NCBI RefSeq assembly: GCF_026210795.1
Contig: NC_089452.1
Span: 1,550,001-1,614,000 of the forward strand
DNA length: 64,000 bases
Source of the DNA: Rhizophagus irregularis
Lineage: Eukaryota > Glomeromycota > Glomeromycetes > Glomerales > Glomeraceae
Direction: 5' to 3'
Shown: in pieces, positions 23,272 to 35,639 of the stretch
Numbering within the stretch: position 1 is the first letter of the stretch
Layout of the letters: every line of letters begins with the position of its first letter
The notes under the pieces: model-generated
The model's database searches: none
Told to the model about the DNA's origin: nothing
The model's input: only the letters and a program-made list of their open reading frames with translations
Made by a program: the position numbers and the translations under genes

Positions 23272-24628
23272 TATACTTGCCGCCCATTTAAATGGGATGG
23301 GAGTCCCATCCCATCCCATCCCATTCCATCCCAAATCCCAAATCCCATTCCCATTCCAATCCCAAATCCCAATCCCAATCCCATCCCAAATCCCAAATCC
23401 CATCCCAAATCCCATTTCCTATAATTTCAGACAAATTTTATAATTCCGGCCAAATTTTCCTTTTTGGGCACTTGAGTAACGTTACACAATCCAAAAAAGG
23501 CAATTTTGATTCTCATCAAAAACGGGGAAATGAGTTACACAATAATCCAAAAAAGGATATTTTATGTCGATCACTTAATTCCGGCCAAAATTAAAAATTA
23601 CGTGACTCCGGCGATAAATAGCAAACTCCTTTTTTATTAACATAAAATTTTTTCAAATATAATACTCTTTAATCTAAGAATTGATTAATTACAGATTATA
23701 TGATAATAATATGAATGCTTAATAGGTTAATACTTTACAAATAATTAAATATACAAAAAATTATAAATAAATCTCTTTAAAGATATTATATCTTATACTG
23801 TATATGCTAATAATTTAAATTTAAATTAAAAAAATTAGAAAATTAAATCCATTTTTATTGAATACCAAGCCATTTTAATTAAATACTATGTTAATGAATT
23901 ATTATTTATTATTTTATAGATAAATTTTTTATTATTTTAATAGATAGGTTAAAATAAAGTTAAAATATTACATTTTTGTTATAAAAAATTTATAATTTTG
24001 TAATGTTTTTTTTATAATAAAAAGGCAAATGCAACAATAAAAAATTAATTCCAAATATTTCTTATTTAATTGATATTACAGGACCTCAGACATCTATTAT
24101 AGAATTCATAATGGCTTTTTGCAAAAATTAACCTAATCTGCTCTTTTTTTTTATTATTTCTTGCAAGAAATATTTTTATTTTATAGAGCTTAATATTAGC
24201 TACAAATTAAAAAAAAGTTTATCAAAATTGGATCACTGGATATTGAGAAAATCGCAAAAAACTAATTTGAAAAAGGACCGTAATACTAGAGCTGTAATTC
24301 TGGCCGGAATTATATGATCGGCATAAAAATTCCTTTTTCGGAATGCTTGTGAAACCAAATCTCCCGTGGGAAGAAAAATTTCCTTTTTTGGAATTTTGTG
24401 TAACATCACGTGATAGATAGACCAATGGGAGTAAGGTTACACAATATACATGTATAAGATTAATGGGATATGGGATGGGATATGGGATATGGGATTGGAA
24501 TGGGATTGGGATTTGGGATTGGAATGGGATTATGACAAATGGGATGGGATAAATGGGATATGGGATGGGATATGGGTGGGATGGGATATGGGATTCTCCC
24601 AATCCCATTTATATGGGCGGCAAGTATA
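23272..24628. mobile_element. 1.36-kb hAT-like element with GGGAT-type subterminal repeats
   Basis: Perfect 16-bp inverted ends TATACTTGCCGCCCAT (23272-23287; complement at 24613-24628). The 8-bp target duplication GACGGTAA is identical on both sides (23264-23271; 24629-24636), as in hAT elements. Next to each end lies a dense run of CCCATCCCAAATCCC (left, 23295-23417) or its complement GGGATGGGATATGGG (right, 24467-24600), likely transposase-binding arrays. Farther in both halves carry TTACACAAT and TTCCGGCCAAAA-type motifs. No transposase ORF: a non-autonomous derivative. Open frames here are repeat-driven. Confidence 0.88.
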
Positions 24629-24639
24629 GACGGTAATTT

Positions 24640-26440
24640 ATATTAATTTTGTTTAATAATCAATTTAAAAACTCAGCGCACTATTTTGTAATTCACAAAT
24701 TGAAACTCAACGGACATATTTTTATAATAATAATCGTTGTAATTAATTTCGGTCGATTATGAAATTTTGGTACTGATTTCTTAATTGATTTATCGCTTTT
24801 TCATACTGTTTTACAAAGTTTCCATTCTTCATCTAACCAAAATTCTACTACATAAAATTTTAATATAAAAACACAAAATCGGATTTTTTTTTGTTATTCC
24901 TAATAAATTCTGTTCGATATCATTATTTTCTCCCTTATTTCTAATATTGAATAAAAAAAAATTATGAAATATATGTATAATATTGAATCTTATGTTTACT
25001 AATAATTGAAAAACCTTATTCCTTCTTCTTCGGTACTAAATATTTGTTTGTATAAATCAATAACCATTTCTTTTTAGATTAGCTTCACATTTACTAGAAA
25101 GATATTCAAAACCAACGCAACAAAATATTGATAACAAAAATTCAATGGATAATAAATGATCATTAGTAATTTTTTCCAACTTTAATATGTAAAGTTTTTA
25201 CTAATAACAAGTGTAATGATTGAACATGAAATTTTTCTCTATGAAAATGACTTTTAATTTTAAAATTATATTTGGTAAAGGATCTTTTACTATTTTGACT
25301 AATTAACTATTGTAGTAACTTGTGATATGTACCGTTTACTTTATTATTAATATATTTGGTGATATTAATGATAAACAAATCTTTATTATCATTTTTAACT
25401 CTAAAGATTTATATTATAATTTGCCTTGAGGATATAATTCTTGAATTATCAAAAATCTTTCATATTGAATTTTGTGTGGAAAATATAGAATCTGAAAATT
25501 CAAAATCCTTTCATTGGTGTCAAAAAGCAGCAGAAATTTAGTTTCGAAGATAAATTACAATGTTAATATACTGTAAGTGCTATTTATTTCTCTCACAAAA
25601 AATTTGAGAAAAAATAAATTTAAACACGATAATTCTTATTATTCTAATTCTTTGAGAATTCTTGAACTTTGTAATTTGTGCTTTAGTTATTCAAACAATT
25701 TCGATTCTTATTAATCTAGCGGAATTAAAAATTTGTTTTTATAGTTTGTTTAAAATGAAAATAATATATTTTACCAAAAAAATTGGCTGTAAATCATCAT
25801 CATCCTTATTCATTTAATTGATGAATGGAAAATTTCTAATTTGGAAATTGAAACTTTCTCAATATGAAAGAAATGAAAAAAATCTCTAAATTTTTTTTTA
25901 AAAAAGTAAACGTTTATTATATTTATATTATTCTAAACAACAATATAAATGTAAACTTTGTAATGATACTTTTTTGATAAATTAGAATACTCTTTCTTCC
26001 ATCTTATAATAAAACATTTTAAAAAAAATTCCAAATATGTTGTTGGAATGATTGTGATAGGAATCATTTATTCAATTTTATTCAAATAACGTAAAAAAAA
26101 ATTTTATTTATCATGATTTTCTTTCTATGAAAAAAGTTGTATATATTCTAATAATAGAACCGAAAATAATTGTGACTTATAATACTTTTAATTGAAAATA
26201 TTAATACAAATTATAGTATTTTTTCAATATACCTTCAGGACTAGGGAGTTTATCTTCGTTATCTTCGAATGGAAGTTTGAGAGTCATCTGACCATCAAAA
26301 TAATAAAAAAATTAATTTTAAGACTAAAGTTAAAAAAAAAATCATAATATTTTTTTTGATAATCTCTTATCAGATTTATTTTTTATGGAAAAAAATTTTT
26401 CTTAAATCTTGCAAAAAAATAATAAATTGACGTTTTATAT
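24640..26440. other. AT-rich region, possible gene relics
   Basis: A plus-strand frame ending at 25541 closes with SKSFHWCQKAAEI, which resembles the end of a Sel1 repeat (xAFxWYxKAAExG) as in the downstream kinase. If so, a kinase/Sel1 relic once lay here. No other support was found. Confidence 0.3.
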
Positions 26441-26453
26441 GTAAATTACTGCG

Positions 26454-26700
26454 GACTTCCCTAGCGTAACCTGAAAAAAATGTCCCGAAATGGCCGGCAT
26501 TACGCAACTTGACTGAAATTAAGTGTGGCGCACTTGTACTTGTGACGAATAAGATGTGACGAATAAGTTTTTACCTACTCGAAAAAAACAAGTCCCTCAG
26601 ATACTTATAGAAAATGGAAACGCAGTGGGGTGTGACGGTTGTGACAAAAAAAGTCACGTGATTTTTCGTGACATTTTTTTCAGGTTACGCTGGGAAAGTC
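26454..26700. mobile_element. MITE with 9-bp target duplication
   Basis: Ends are GACTTCCCTAGCGTAACCTG on the left and, complemented, GACTTTCCCAGCGTAACCTG on the right; about 31 bp pair in all. The target duplication ATTACTGCG is identical on both sides (26445-26453; 26701-26709). A 9-bp duplication points to Mutator (MULE) MITEs. It lies about 207 bp upstream of the kinase/Sel1 start codon. A relative lies near 15230-15440. Confidence 0.88.
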
Positions 26701-26907
26701 ATTACTGCGGTACTGCGGTACCATGGCTGTAGGTATTGACTTTTTTGTTTGGTAATACTAAAAATCACGCTGTACGTTGTGCGACTATTCGGAGAAAAAA
26801 AATTTATATAATAGGCATACACAATAAAACTTTAACAATTTTTGCTTTTCATTTTTTTTTAACTTTCTGTTAGCTTATTATTATTCAATACGTTCGATAA
26901 TATCAAA

Positions 26908-29097
26908 ATGCAAGATACCGAAAATACAAATAATACAAATGAATGGGTTAATTGGATTGAAGAAGCTGTTGATAAAGAACATTTAAAATTTTATGAATAT
27001 GAAGATTTTAATAATATTCAACATATTGGTACTGGAGCTTTCGGAAACGTATATCGTGCAAATTGGAAAAATTCAGGAAAACTAGTTGCATTAAAATCGT
27101 TTATTAGTCTTAATAACCTCACCATGAAAGAAATCGTTCGTGAGGTATTTTAATGCAGTATAATACATTTTTTTTCGTCCATGAATTTTTATCTAATATA
27201 TTTATTTCAAATATTTTATTTTTTATTCAGTTAAAAATTCAACGCAAAGTTGATTTCCATGATAACATTATTAGTTGCTATGGAATAACAAAACTTGAGT
27301 CAGGTATTATTAACATCACCTTGATAAATATAATATTCTTTAATCGCAAATTTTACAAAAGTTCATTTAGTAATTACTTCTTTTATTCATTAGAAAATCA
27401 TAATAATTATCGGTTAGTATTGGAATACGCCGACGGTGGTACTCTTCGAAGTTATTTAAAGAAAAATTTTAACAAGCTTACTTGGGATGACAAATATAAT
27501 ATGGCATACCAGTTATCTTGTGCCGTATCATGCTTACATAACGAAAGAATAGTGCATCGTGATTTGGTAATTTTATTTAACCTTATTTAACCATTAATCA
27601 TAATGTATTTGTATTTTTAATTTTAAAAAAATTTTGAATATATATATATGTTTCTTTAATAGCACTCCTGTAATATACTAGTCCGTAATAACACAATCAA
27701 ATTAGCAGATTTTGGATTATCTAAAAGAATTGGAACATCATCTAATTTTCAATCTAAATTATTTGGTGTGATTCCTTATGTCGATCCAAAAAGCTTTAGT
27801 AGACGAAGAAATAATAATAATCAATCAACTCAAATGTTCTCATTAAATGAAAAAAGTGATATTTATAGTATAGGCGTATTATTTTGGGAAATATCTAGTG
27901 GGCAGCCTCCTTTTTATGTTGAGGATGAAGAATATGATATTGGTTTAGCTGTGGAAATTTTACAAGGTCTTAGAGAAACTGTTGTTCCTGATACTCCTGA
28001 AGAATATATTAAAATTTATACCAGTGAGTAATATTTTAATTTTTAAATTTTATATTCTAAATATTATTAATTCTAAATTATGTTTGGTTTTAGAATGTTG
28101 GGATGGGGAACCAGATAATCGTCCAACTATATATCAAGTAGTTGATTGGCTAAGTGCAATAATTACAAAATCAGATGTAATAGTAGATAACCATCAAATG
28201 TCAAATGAACAAGAAAATGATTTTTTTATAAGTACTAATAATTTAGAATTACGAGATTTATCTCAACTTATTCAAAATTTTGATAAAATGAATACTAAAG
28301 AAATTGATTCTATGGCAATATCAAGTAAACAAGAAAATCTTTCAACTGAAAAAGATTTTAACATTATAGTTGATGAAATAAATGATTTTTTTTATAAATT
28401 AAGAAATAAAGGAATTGATGTGAAATTAGAAAAGCAGCAAGTTATTGAATATTTTAATAATCATAATTTAAATTCACAAGAATTTTATAATTGGTTATTA
28501 AATAATCAAAATAGTTCAAATTCTATTTTTATCCTTGGATATTTTAATTATCGTGGAATTGTAACAAGTGTAAATTATGATAAAGCATTTAATTTGTTTA
28601 TTAATGCATCAGAAAAAAATCATACATTAGCACAAAATTTTGTTGGTTTGTGTTATGATCATGGATATGGAACTATAAAAAATGAAAAATTAGCTTTTGA
28701 ATATTATGAAAAAGCTGCAAATAATGGAAATATAGGTGCAGTGTATAATCTTGGTATTTCATATGAAAATGGAGAGGGTATTGAAAAAGATTATAATAAA
28801 GCTTTTGAATTGTTTAAACAATCAGCTGAAGCAGGACATATAATTGGATTAATGATGTTGGGATATTGTTATGATGAAGGTATTGGAACTAAAATTGATA
28901 AACAAAAAGCATTTGAATTATATCAAAATGCTGCAAATTTGGGAAATTATATGGCACAAAATAATCTTGCTTTAATGTATGAAGAAGGAGATGGAATTGC
29001 AAAAGATATAGATAAAGCGATTTATTGGTATGAAAAATCTGCCAAACAAGGAAATGAAAAAGCAAAAAATAATTTAAAAATACTTCGAATAAAATAA
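26908..29097 (+). CDS. Protein kinase (tyrosine-kinase-like) with Sel1 repeats
   Basis: Five exons fit GT-AG rules and one frame: 26908-27144, 27231-27303, 27394-27566, 27663-28023, 28094-29097 (615 residues). The kinase domain has the glycine loop GTGAFG (residues 41-46), VALK lysine (63), HRDLHSCN catalytic loop (D160, N165), DFG (177-179), VIPYVDP in place of APE, and WDGEPDNRP. All catalytic residues are present, so an active kinase is likely. After a linker of about 150 residues the C terminus (about 430-610) carries five Sel1 repeats (GHIIGLMMLGYCYDEGIGT type) that serve as protein-binding solenoids. The start was chosen at 26908 because it precedes the first conserved helix (NEWVNWIEEA). 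Kinase-Sel1 fusions are greatly expanded in arbuscular mycorrhizal fungi; the partner is unknown. A MITE lies in the promoter region. Confidence 0.9.
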
Positions 29098-29099
29098 GT

Positions 29100-29915
29100 T
29101 TTTTAATAAACTTTTCTCATTCAAATTTTAAAATTTTAGATCATTAGTTTACAGTATTTATTTTTATAAAAATTTACAAAATAGTAAATACATTGCCCTA
29201 AAATAATGATAGTTAAAATTTTTACCTATTTTATTATATATACTTTCTTTTATAATTTAAACATAATTGTAAGAAGACATTTTTGATCTAACATACCTAT
29301 TAATAATGGAAGCACATTGAGACTTATCACGAACCTTCAATTTTTCAACAGATTTTCTTTTTGTTAACTACAAAAAATTATAGCCAATGAAAAAAATGAA
29401 TAAATTTGGCAAGAAATTTATTAATCAGAATTTTTTTATTTATAATATAATAATTGAAATACTTTATTTATTATTATCTATAAATTACCCTGATTTTTCT
29501 ATTCCATCTATTATACAATATATAGTCTTTTTTTTTCAATAGGATCCATTTGATAGTTTTTTTTTTTTTGATAACTGAAGGCCCATATGAAAAAATGAAC
29601 ACTACATTTCTTTAAAACCCTTATGAGTATTATTTTTACTAAGACCTTTTTAACCAAAATTTTTAATGATCGTATCTTTTTTTTCAAAATTAGAATTTAC
29701 AAAATCATCATAACTCTAAATTAATGCAACTATAACTAATTATAGTGAGATATTGAGAAATTTTTTTACAAAAGAAGAATAAAGACATGAATATTTGAAT
29801 TTATAAAAATTCTTTTTAGAGAAAATAAATTAAAAATAGGAAACGATTTCCAATTTTATTTGAATTTTTTGAGTCAACTTTTTTTTATTATGAAAGAAAT
29901 TAAAAATGGTATGTG
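29100..29915. other. AT-rich 3' flank, no gene
   Basis: No supported feature; T-rich runs and short AT repeats only. Confidence 0.35.
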
Positions 29916-29919
29916 ATTT

Positions 29920-30334
29920 CATAATGATGTAGTTAGCCAAAAAACAGGGCCTAATTCCTGATTGCTGATCATTCGGACCCGGTTTAATCGCAGAAAATCC
30001 CTTGGAATTTCAAGACTAAGGTTGCCTGCCTAAACCTCTCCAAAATCCTACGATTCATTTCTCCAAGATTTTACTATAGTTTTATTATAGTTTTGGCAAG
30101 ATTTCAGCAGTTTTGGCATTTATAATAAGTTTCGTCAGGTTTCGCTTTTCTCCAGAGTTTCGCCAACTTTTTAATAAGACTTTCATATAGTTTCAGCAAA
30201 GTTTCGCTATTTCGGCATTTTGCCAACTTGCCAAAACCCCCAAGTTTCTCCAGCAACCTTATCCATAATAATCTACGCCTGAGCCAGGTCTGGATCACGT
30301 TGCGGCTAGTTATTTTTTGACTAACTACACTATG
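29920..30334. mobile_element. MITE (GTGTAGTTAGCC family) with a nested insertion
   Basis: Ends CATAATGATGTAGTTAGCC and the complement of CATAGTGTAGTTAGTC pair. The element at 57487-57649 has the same ends and inner sequence (GATCACG, GACCCGG, CAGAAAATCCC). Compared with it, this copy carries about 245 extra bp (30017-30261) with its own inverted ends TAAGGTTGC / GCAACCTTA, so a second element inserted here. The open frame on the minus strand (30397-30104) runs across both and is not a gene. Confidence 0.65.
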
Positions 30335-30539
30335 GTAATAAACCTTTTCTAAAGGAAAAAATTCATCTATACTAATAACTATTAAATCTAATCCCAATTT
30401 CTCATTTCAATGTATTTTATCAATTCCTCATAATAAATCTCCTGTTGCTCCTGTTGCATGTTTTAAATAATCCTGACTTTGTTAAAACCTTTACAAAGAT
30501 CATAAATACCATTTTTGATATTTTTGACAATTTATTTGA

Positions 30540-30780
30540 CCTGGGCTAATATCAAATCTCACCCATGGTGAGAAATAATTTTTTTTAAAAAAAAGTTAAT
30601 CCCTAATAACCCCCCCCAAAAAAATAATTTTTTTTTGTTTCGAAAAAAAAATCAAAAAAAAAAAACAATTTTTTTGGTTACTATCTATGGTTGTGAAACA
30701 ATAAGAAAAAAGGAAAAAAAGGAAAAAAGAAATAAAAGAAAAAGAAAGAAAAAATAATAAAAAAGAAAATAAAAGTACAC
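30540..30780. repeat. Low-complexity C8 and A/G tracts
   Basis: A CCCCCCCC run near 30611 is followed by long T and A runs and a GAAAAAAGGAAAAAAGG tract to about 30765. No feature beyond simple sequence. Confidence 0.5.
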
Positions 30781-30977
30781 TTATATCTACAAATAAATTT
30801 TTACAATATGAACAAAGAAATTAAATGTAAGTGAGAAAGTTTCTAAATTATTAAATGTCCCAAGAGATTTATTAGCCACTAATAATTAGTCTGAAAAAGA
30901 TATTAAATTTTGAGAGAATTAAAAATCTAATATTATTATATTAGTAATTCTAAGATTAATAAATTATGCTTGTACTT

Positions 30978-31442
30978 TTAGTTCAGATGCCTCCCTTTTA
31001 ATGCTGCTAAAATATCTTCCACACCACCAGGATATCCACTGGAGACACTGGAGACACTGCTCAAATGTGTTTGTAAACGATCAAAAACATTATCTCCTGT
31101 CAGTGTTTCTGATGTGACATTAATGTGAGTATACAGTAAAGTATTACGGCAATAATATACAGGTATGAATGGACATGATGCTAATCATACTAGTAATTAA
31201 TTATTGATTTAATCATGTTTCGTCCAAGAACAGTGAAAATTTTCTATAATTTGGAATCCATAAAGACTCGAGTGATAGACAGTGTTGTTATTATATTCAT
31301 TTTCATACACGGGAAAGATACTAGAAAATGCGCTTGGAATCTGAATGTTCTTTATACCCTCATGGAATAATGATTTGACAGGTAAGCTGGCCACATTCAA
31401 CCAAAATATATATGAATTTTCTCCGCTCCTTAAATGAATCAC
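30978..31442 (-). pseudogene. Unrecognised gene fragment
   Basis: A minus-strand open frame 31442-31209 (77 codons; LRSGENSYIFWLNVASLPVK at its start) has normal composition. A second frame follows at about 31192-30978 (CPFIPVYYCRNTLLYTHIN then DNVFDRLQTHLSSVSS, ending ILAALKGRHLN and a stop). The join between them lacks a usable intron and has stops, so it may be broken. I do not recognise the family. The balanced codons against this AT-rich background suggest a real former gene. Confidence 0.4.
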
Positions 31443-31449
31443 GAATTAA

Positions 31450-33290
31450 AATATTGATGTTACACAACTATGATAGATAAATCACAATTATCGCTGATTA
31501 TAATATGATGTTTTTGTTGATTAAAATTCTCTTTCTCACAATATTTCTCTTTAATATTTTCTTTTCTATTGCCTTTTCTATAACATAATAATTCAAATTT
31601 AGACAGTAGTCTATTGCATGTTTATTAGCTGTATATAAATTTTTATTAATATTATGCATTTGTAATTGTTATTAAAGTAAATTCAGCAATTTTATTATAT
31701 AGTTCGTAAAGTAAAATGAAAGAAAGTTTTTTTTCAATTTTACTAGACTTGATACTATTCTTTCATGATTTATCTTCAGATTCTTTGCTATTTTCAGCAG
31801 ATTTTTCTTCTTGTTAAGTTTAAAATATTAGCTTTGTAATCGATGTCTATATAATAAAAAACAATAAAATAAAAATTAGCCTGACTCTGTCTACATTCTA
31901 AAAATAAAAATAAAAATATATTATTAGCTTATTATTTTCGATACTATTATCTTAAAATTAGACTTTATTAAACTTTAGTTTAATCTTCATAAGATGTATA
32001 TAATAAATTTAGTTGTTTTTTAACTATTTCTTTATATAATTTAATATTCATTAAATATAAACAAATAAACATAATAAATGAATAAATATAACTTATATCT
32101 TGTGTAATTTATTTTTATTATTAAAATATTAATGCAAAATTGTGGCAATTTCCAGGGTCCGTGCTCTTGATGATGTACTTTTTAAGCCATTTTCGTTTGA
32201 AAGACTTCAACATATTAAAAAATGTAAAAGGTTACAAGAGAGATTGTCTGAAGAAAAGTGACTAATTTCAATGATTAAATACTTAATGAAATTTTATTTA
32301 TTATTACAAATAGTCTAAATTACATATTATTATTTTCAGTATTTAATTTATGATTATGTTAAATTATTTTATTAAACTATTTATCAATAAAAAACTTTAA
32401 CAATTGAATTTGACAATAAAGATAATGTTTATAAATTGTTGCAAAATATAACACTAAGATTTCACTTTGGAAAAACATGCAGCGTGACAGTAGCGTGACG
32501 CCCGCTTCAGACGTTTAACAGTCACCGTTACCTAGTGTATCAATAAACTAAACCATTCTTGGAATTAAAAAGAAACTTTATTAAATAGATTATTCCAAAA
32601 AAAAAAAATCATTTAAAAAATAATAAAATCATTTCAAAAAAAATAATAATAATCTTTATTCATGTCAAATTCAGATAAATAAAGATTTTAATTATGTATT
32701 TTTACAGTTTCAACCATATGGGACCATTATTTTATTTTTATAAGAATTTTATGATTCACTGTAAGCATAAATTTGATCGGGTAGAACATAATTTAATACC
32801 ATTCTTTTGTTATACATACAATATGGATGACATAAATAATGAAGCAATATGATCATACTGTAATTTACTATATTTAGTATGGTACATATAAGACACATCA
32901 AAGGAGAGTTTGCTTTTATCTGCTTGATCACTAAAACTAGTTAAAAAAGGCAACATTTTAGTTCTAATTCACGCAAAGATTCTAAAAAAAAAGTTTTCAC
33001 TATGATACATTTTTAACAAATGCTAATTATTAATAATAGTATAACACTATAGTTGAACATTTGATCTTATAATGCAATTGTAAATGTTGTAAATTACATA
33101 CTAAAAGAACTATTTAATTTTTTCATCAAATAGACTTTTGTTTTATAGAAATTATATCACGTGATTAGAAGTTAATTTGCTTTTGGAAAACAAAAAAGAA
33201 CTCAAAGAAAAGTGTTATTGAAACTAGTGAAAGAAATAGAGGAAAGAAAAAACAAAAGGTAATTATATTCAATAAAGTTACAGGTAGTTT
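31450..33290. other. AT-rich region with one small exon-like ORF
   Basis: At 32151-32262 (+), after a possible acceptor GCAATTTCCAG, a frame reads RVRALDDVLFKPFSFERLQH and ends with LQERLSEEK and a stop. It could be a terminal exon, but no upstream exons were identified. Nothing else is supported. Confidence 0.3.
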
Positions 33291-33299
33291 CAGTTTTTG

Positions 33300-34730
33300 A
33301 ATTTAAGATACCTTTAGTAAGCCATTTTTTCAAAACTGATAAATAAAAATTCCTTCATTCTGCTAATATAATTGTCCATTTTAAAATTAAGCATAGTGTA
33401 CTATGGTAACAGAATCTGATCTACTTCACTTTGTAAATACTTTTAATGTAGTTAATTTTCGATTGAATGCTCTATATTAATCTATTTATACTATATGCAT
33501 TATCAACTTATTTCATTTTTAAATACATATATATCAAATGAGACAGACTGACAAAAGTTATACTACATTACTATTTTTGACAAATGATTCAATTTTTATG
33601 TGTCAAATGGGTTATATATACTGACAAAATTTGAGTCATTTGCTAAATATATACAAATTAAAATTTGATCTTCTAAGCTATATATGTGTAAAATTATTGT
33701 TTATAATATGATAAAAAAATTAAAATATTGGTGTAACTATGAGTAATACTTGTAATATCAATGCAATATTAACTGTCATATTGATATAAATTTATTCAAA
33801 AATTATATTATGCCATATTTGGCAAAATGATACAATTTTGTCATAATATGACAAAGAATAGATTCAGTTATATATTTCATGTATTAATTTTTTTTCATTT
33901 TTATATCTCAATTCATCAGCCTGAGTCATACTATTTACAGAAGATTTTTTTTATTTAAGACTCCTTTCCATTAGTAAAATTTTGATTTTTTAAAATTTTT
34001 TATTGAATGAAAAATGTTAATTTGATTAGTAATATTAATAATTTCTTTCAATTTTTCTAGTTCTTGTCTTGACCTTTTTTAAGTGAAGGAACAGATTTCC
34101 CTGATATAAAAGACAAGGTGTGTATTTTTTTTATTTTGCAATGATAGGGCTACCCCTTAGCCAACCAAGACTTAGGGGTATTACTGGTGACAAACCCCGG
34201 TATATTACCATTCTGGGACTCTCATCAGGTGCCCTAACTTTGTAGTTGATAAAAGTCTGCTTATTCTGGAGGAGGAATTCGCTATGTACCTTCTTTTATC
34301 ACTAAATAAAAATTTTTGCACACTACTAATAATTTCTTTCTTATAACAGTTAAATATAGAACATTCATGTTATACAAGTACATTACTGGAAAAGAATTAT
34401 ATAATGTATATAAAAAAGAAAAAAAAATTATTAAAAAAGATAATTAAAGGTTCCATTTTTACTAAAGATCATTCTATTTCTGCTGAGGGTCACTTCATTT
34501 CTACTAATAATCATTCTATTTTATTTTTCCAAAATTTCTTATAAGAATACTAACCTTATTAATTTTGTTATAATATCCTTCAAAAACTTGATGAAAAATC
34601 TAATATTCTTCCATTCTGTAAATATGTTTTAATTTTAATATAAAAATTAATAAATTTGAAATATTAATTTTTTAGTTTTTAAACAATAAATTCAAAATTG
34701 GAAAATAATCAATATATAAATATATACTCA
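33300..34730 (+). repeat. Dispersed gene segment, copy B (decayed)
   Basis: Aligned by landmarks with copy A (1-2500) and copy C (40161 on). It keeps the empty sites of the insertions at 173 and 1055 (copy A) and 41304 (copy C). Exon 2 is mostly deleted (only the part ending at 34117 remains). The SER/HIS-rich exon is shortened, and the bromodomain start (LQKLDEKSNI) runs into stops near 34628. The PD-(D/E)XK exon is missing. Confidence 0.75.
34060..34720 (+). pseudogene. Relic of bromodomain/PD-(D/E)XK gene, copy B
   Basis: It keeps the end of exon 2 (SEGTDFPDIKDK, ending before GTGTGTATTT at 34118), an intron of about 240 bp, and fragments of exon 3. It has a single copy of the block that is duplicated in copy C, showing that the duplication there is derived. 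Many stops; not functional. Confidence 0.6.
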
Positions 34731-34771
34731 CATTAATAAACTTTTTGAGTAATTTTCTTTATGTTCATATT

Positions 34772-35060
34772 TAGGGATGGCAATGGTCACGGTTATTAAC
34801 CAGTCATGACCAGTTATGACCGTGACCGATATCGGTCAGTCAAAGGCTTCTGACCGACCATTTAACCGACTGTTTAACCGATTATTTAGCCCTTTTTTAA
34901 TTATTTAGCCTTTTTTTACGAACTTAATCAATAAAAAAAGCTAAATAGCATTTTTTTTGATTAAATTACACTTTCTTCTTTTTAACGAATTTTAATCAAG
35001 AAAAAAATGTTAAAAAGTGATCGGTTAAATGGGCCATAAATTTAATATTTTATATTCAAA
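34772..35060. mobile_element. Partial hAT-like element (TAGGGATGGCA end)
   Basis: It begins TAGGGATGGCAATGGTCACG, the same terminus as the right end of the element at 2762-5417, followed by the same GACCGATATCGGTCAGTCAA and ACCGACCATTTAACCGA subterminal motifs. It interrupts the downstream part of copy B. No matching right end was found, so the boundary is a guess. Confidence 0.5.
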
Positions 35061-35226
35061 TTATGTGACAAATCTTGTGATATAATTTAAAATTTTTCCT
35101 TGTAGTTAATGAATAATTAAAAATAATAAAAAAAAAATATTGTCTTTAAAGTAAAATCTAGCCTTTATATAATATGAATTTACCAAATTAAGTCATAATA
35201 TTTAACTTATTTAAAAATATATGAAA

Positions 35227-35608
35227 TAGAGGTTGGAACCGACCAAAAAAACCTTAATCGATTAATAATCAATTAACCAAGGGCCCTAATTGATTAATAA
35301 TCGATTAATATTAAAATATTAAAAATTTTTTTTTTTTTGACCACAGATTGCACCAAATTGTTTTTCATCATACATTTAGTTATAGGAAAGTCTTATTTAT
35401 TATTATTATCATTAAAAAATTAATACAAATTCTTCCAAGTTCAGAGAACACGTGACCAAAAATTCACAGCTCTGGGCCGCATTAGATAATTTGACCAGAA
35501 TTATGGGTTGATAATTTTAATCGATTAACTGATTTTTGAGATACCTTAATCGATTAACCGTCTTAGTCGATTAATTAATCGATTAACCTTAATCGATTCT
35601 GAACTCTA
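35227..35608. mobile_element. Non-autonomous hAT-like element (TSD ATATGAAA)
   Basis: The left end is TAGAGGTTGGAACC and the right end the complement of TAGAGTTCAGAATCG. The 8-bp target duplication ATATGAAA is identical on both sides (35219-35226; 35609-35616). Subterminal CTTAATCGATTAA repeats occur at both ends. 382 bp, no ORF. Same end type as 173-505 and 3106-4775. Confidence 0.85.
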
Positions 35609-35639
35609 ATATGAAATGTTATGAAATTAATTTTTTAAA

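Noticed and set aside
23222-24608. Pro/Ile/Ser-rich and Gly-rich open frames on both strands
   Set aside because: They translate the GGGAT/CCCATCCCAA subterminal arrays of the hAT-like element.
27982-28093. N-terminal extension of the Sel1 frame
   Set aside because: It is intron sequence between 28023 and 28094 that happens to stay open.
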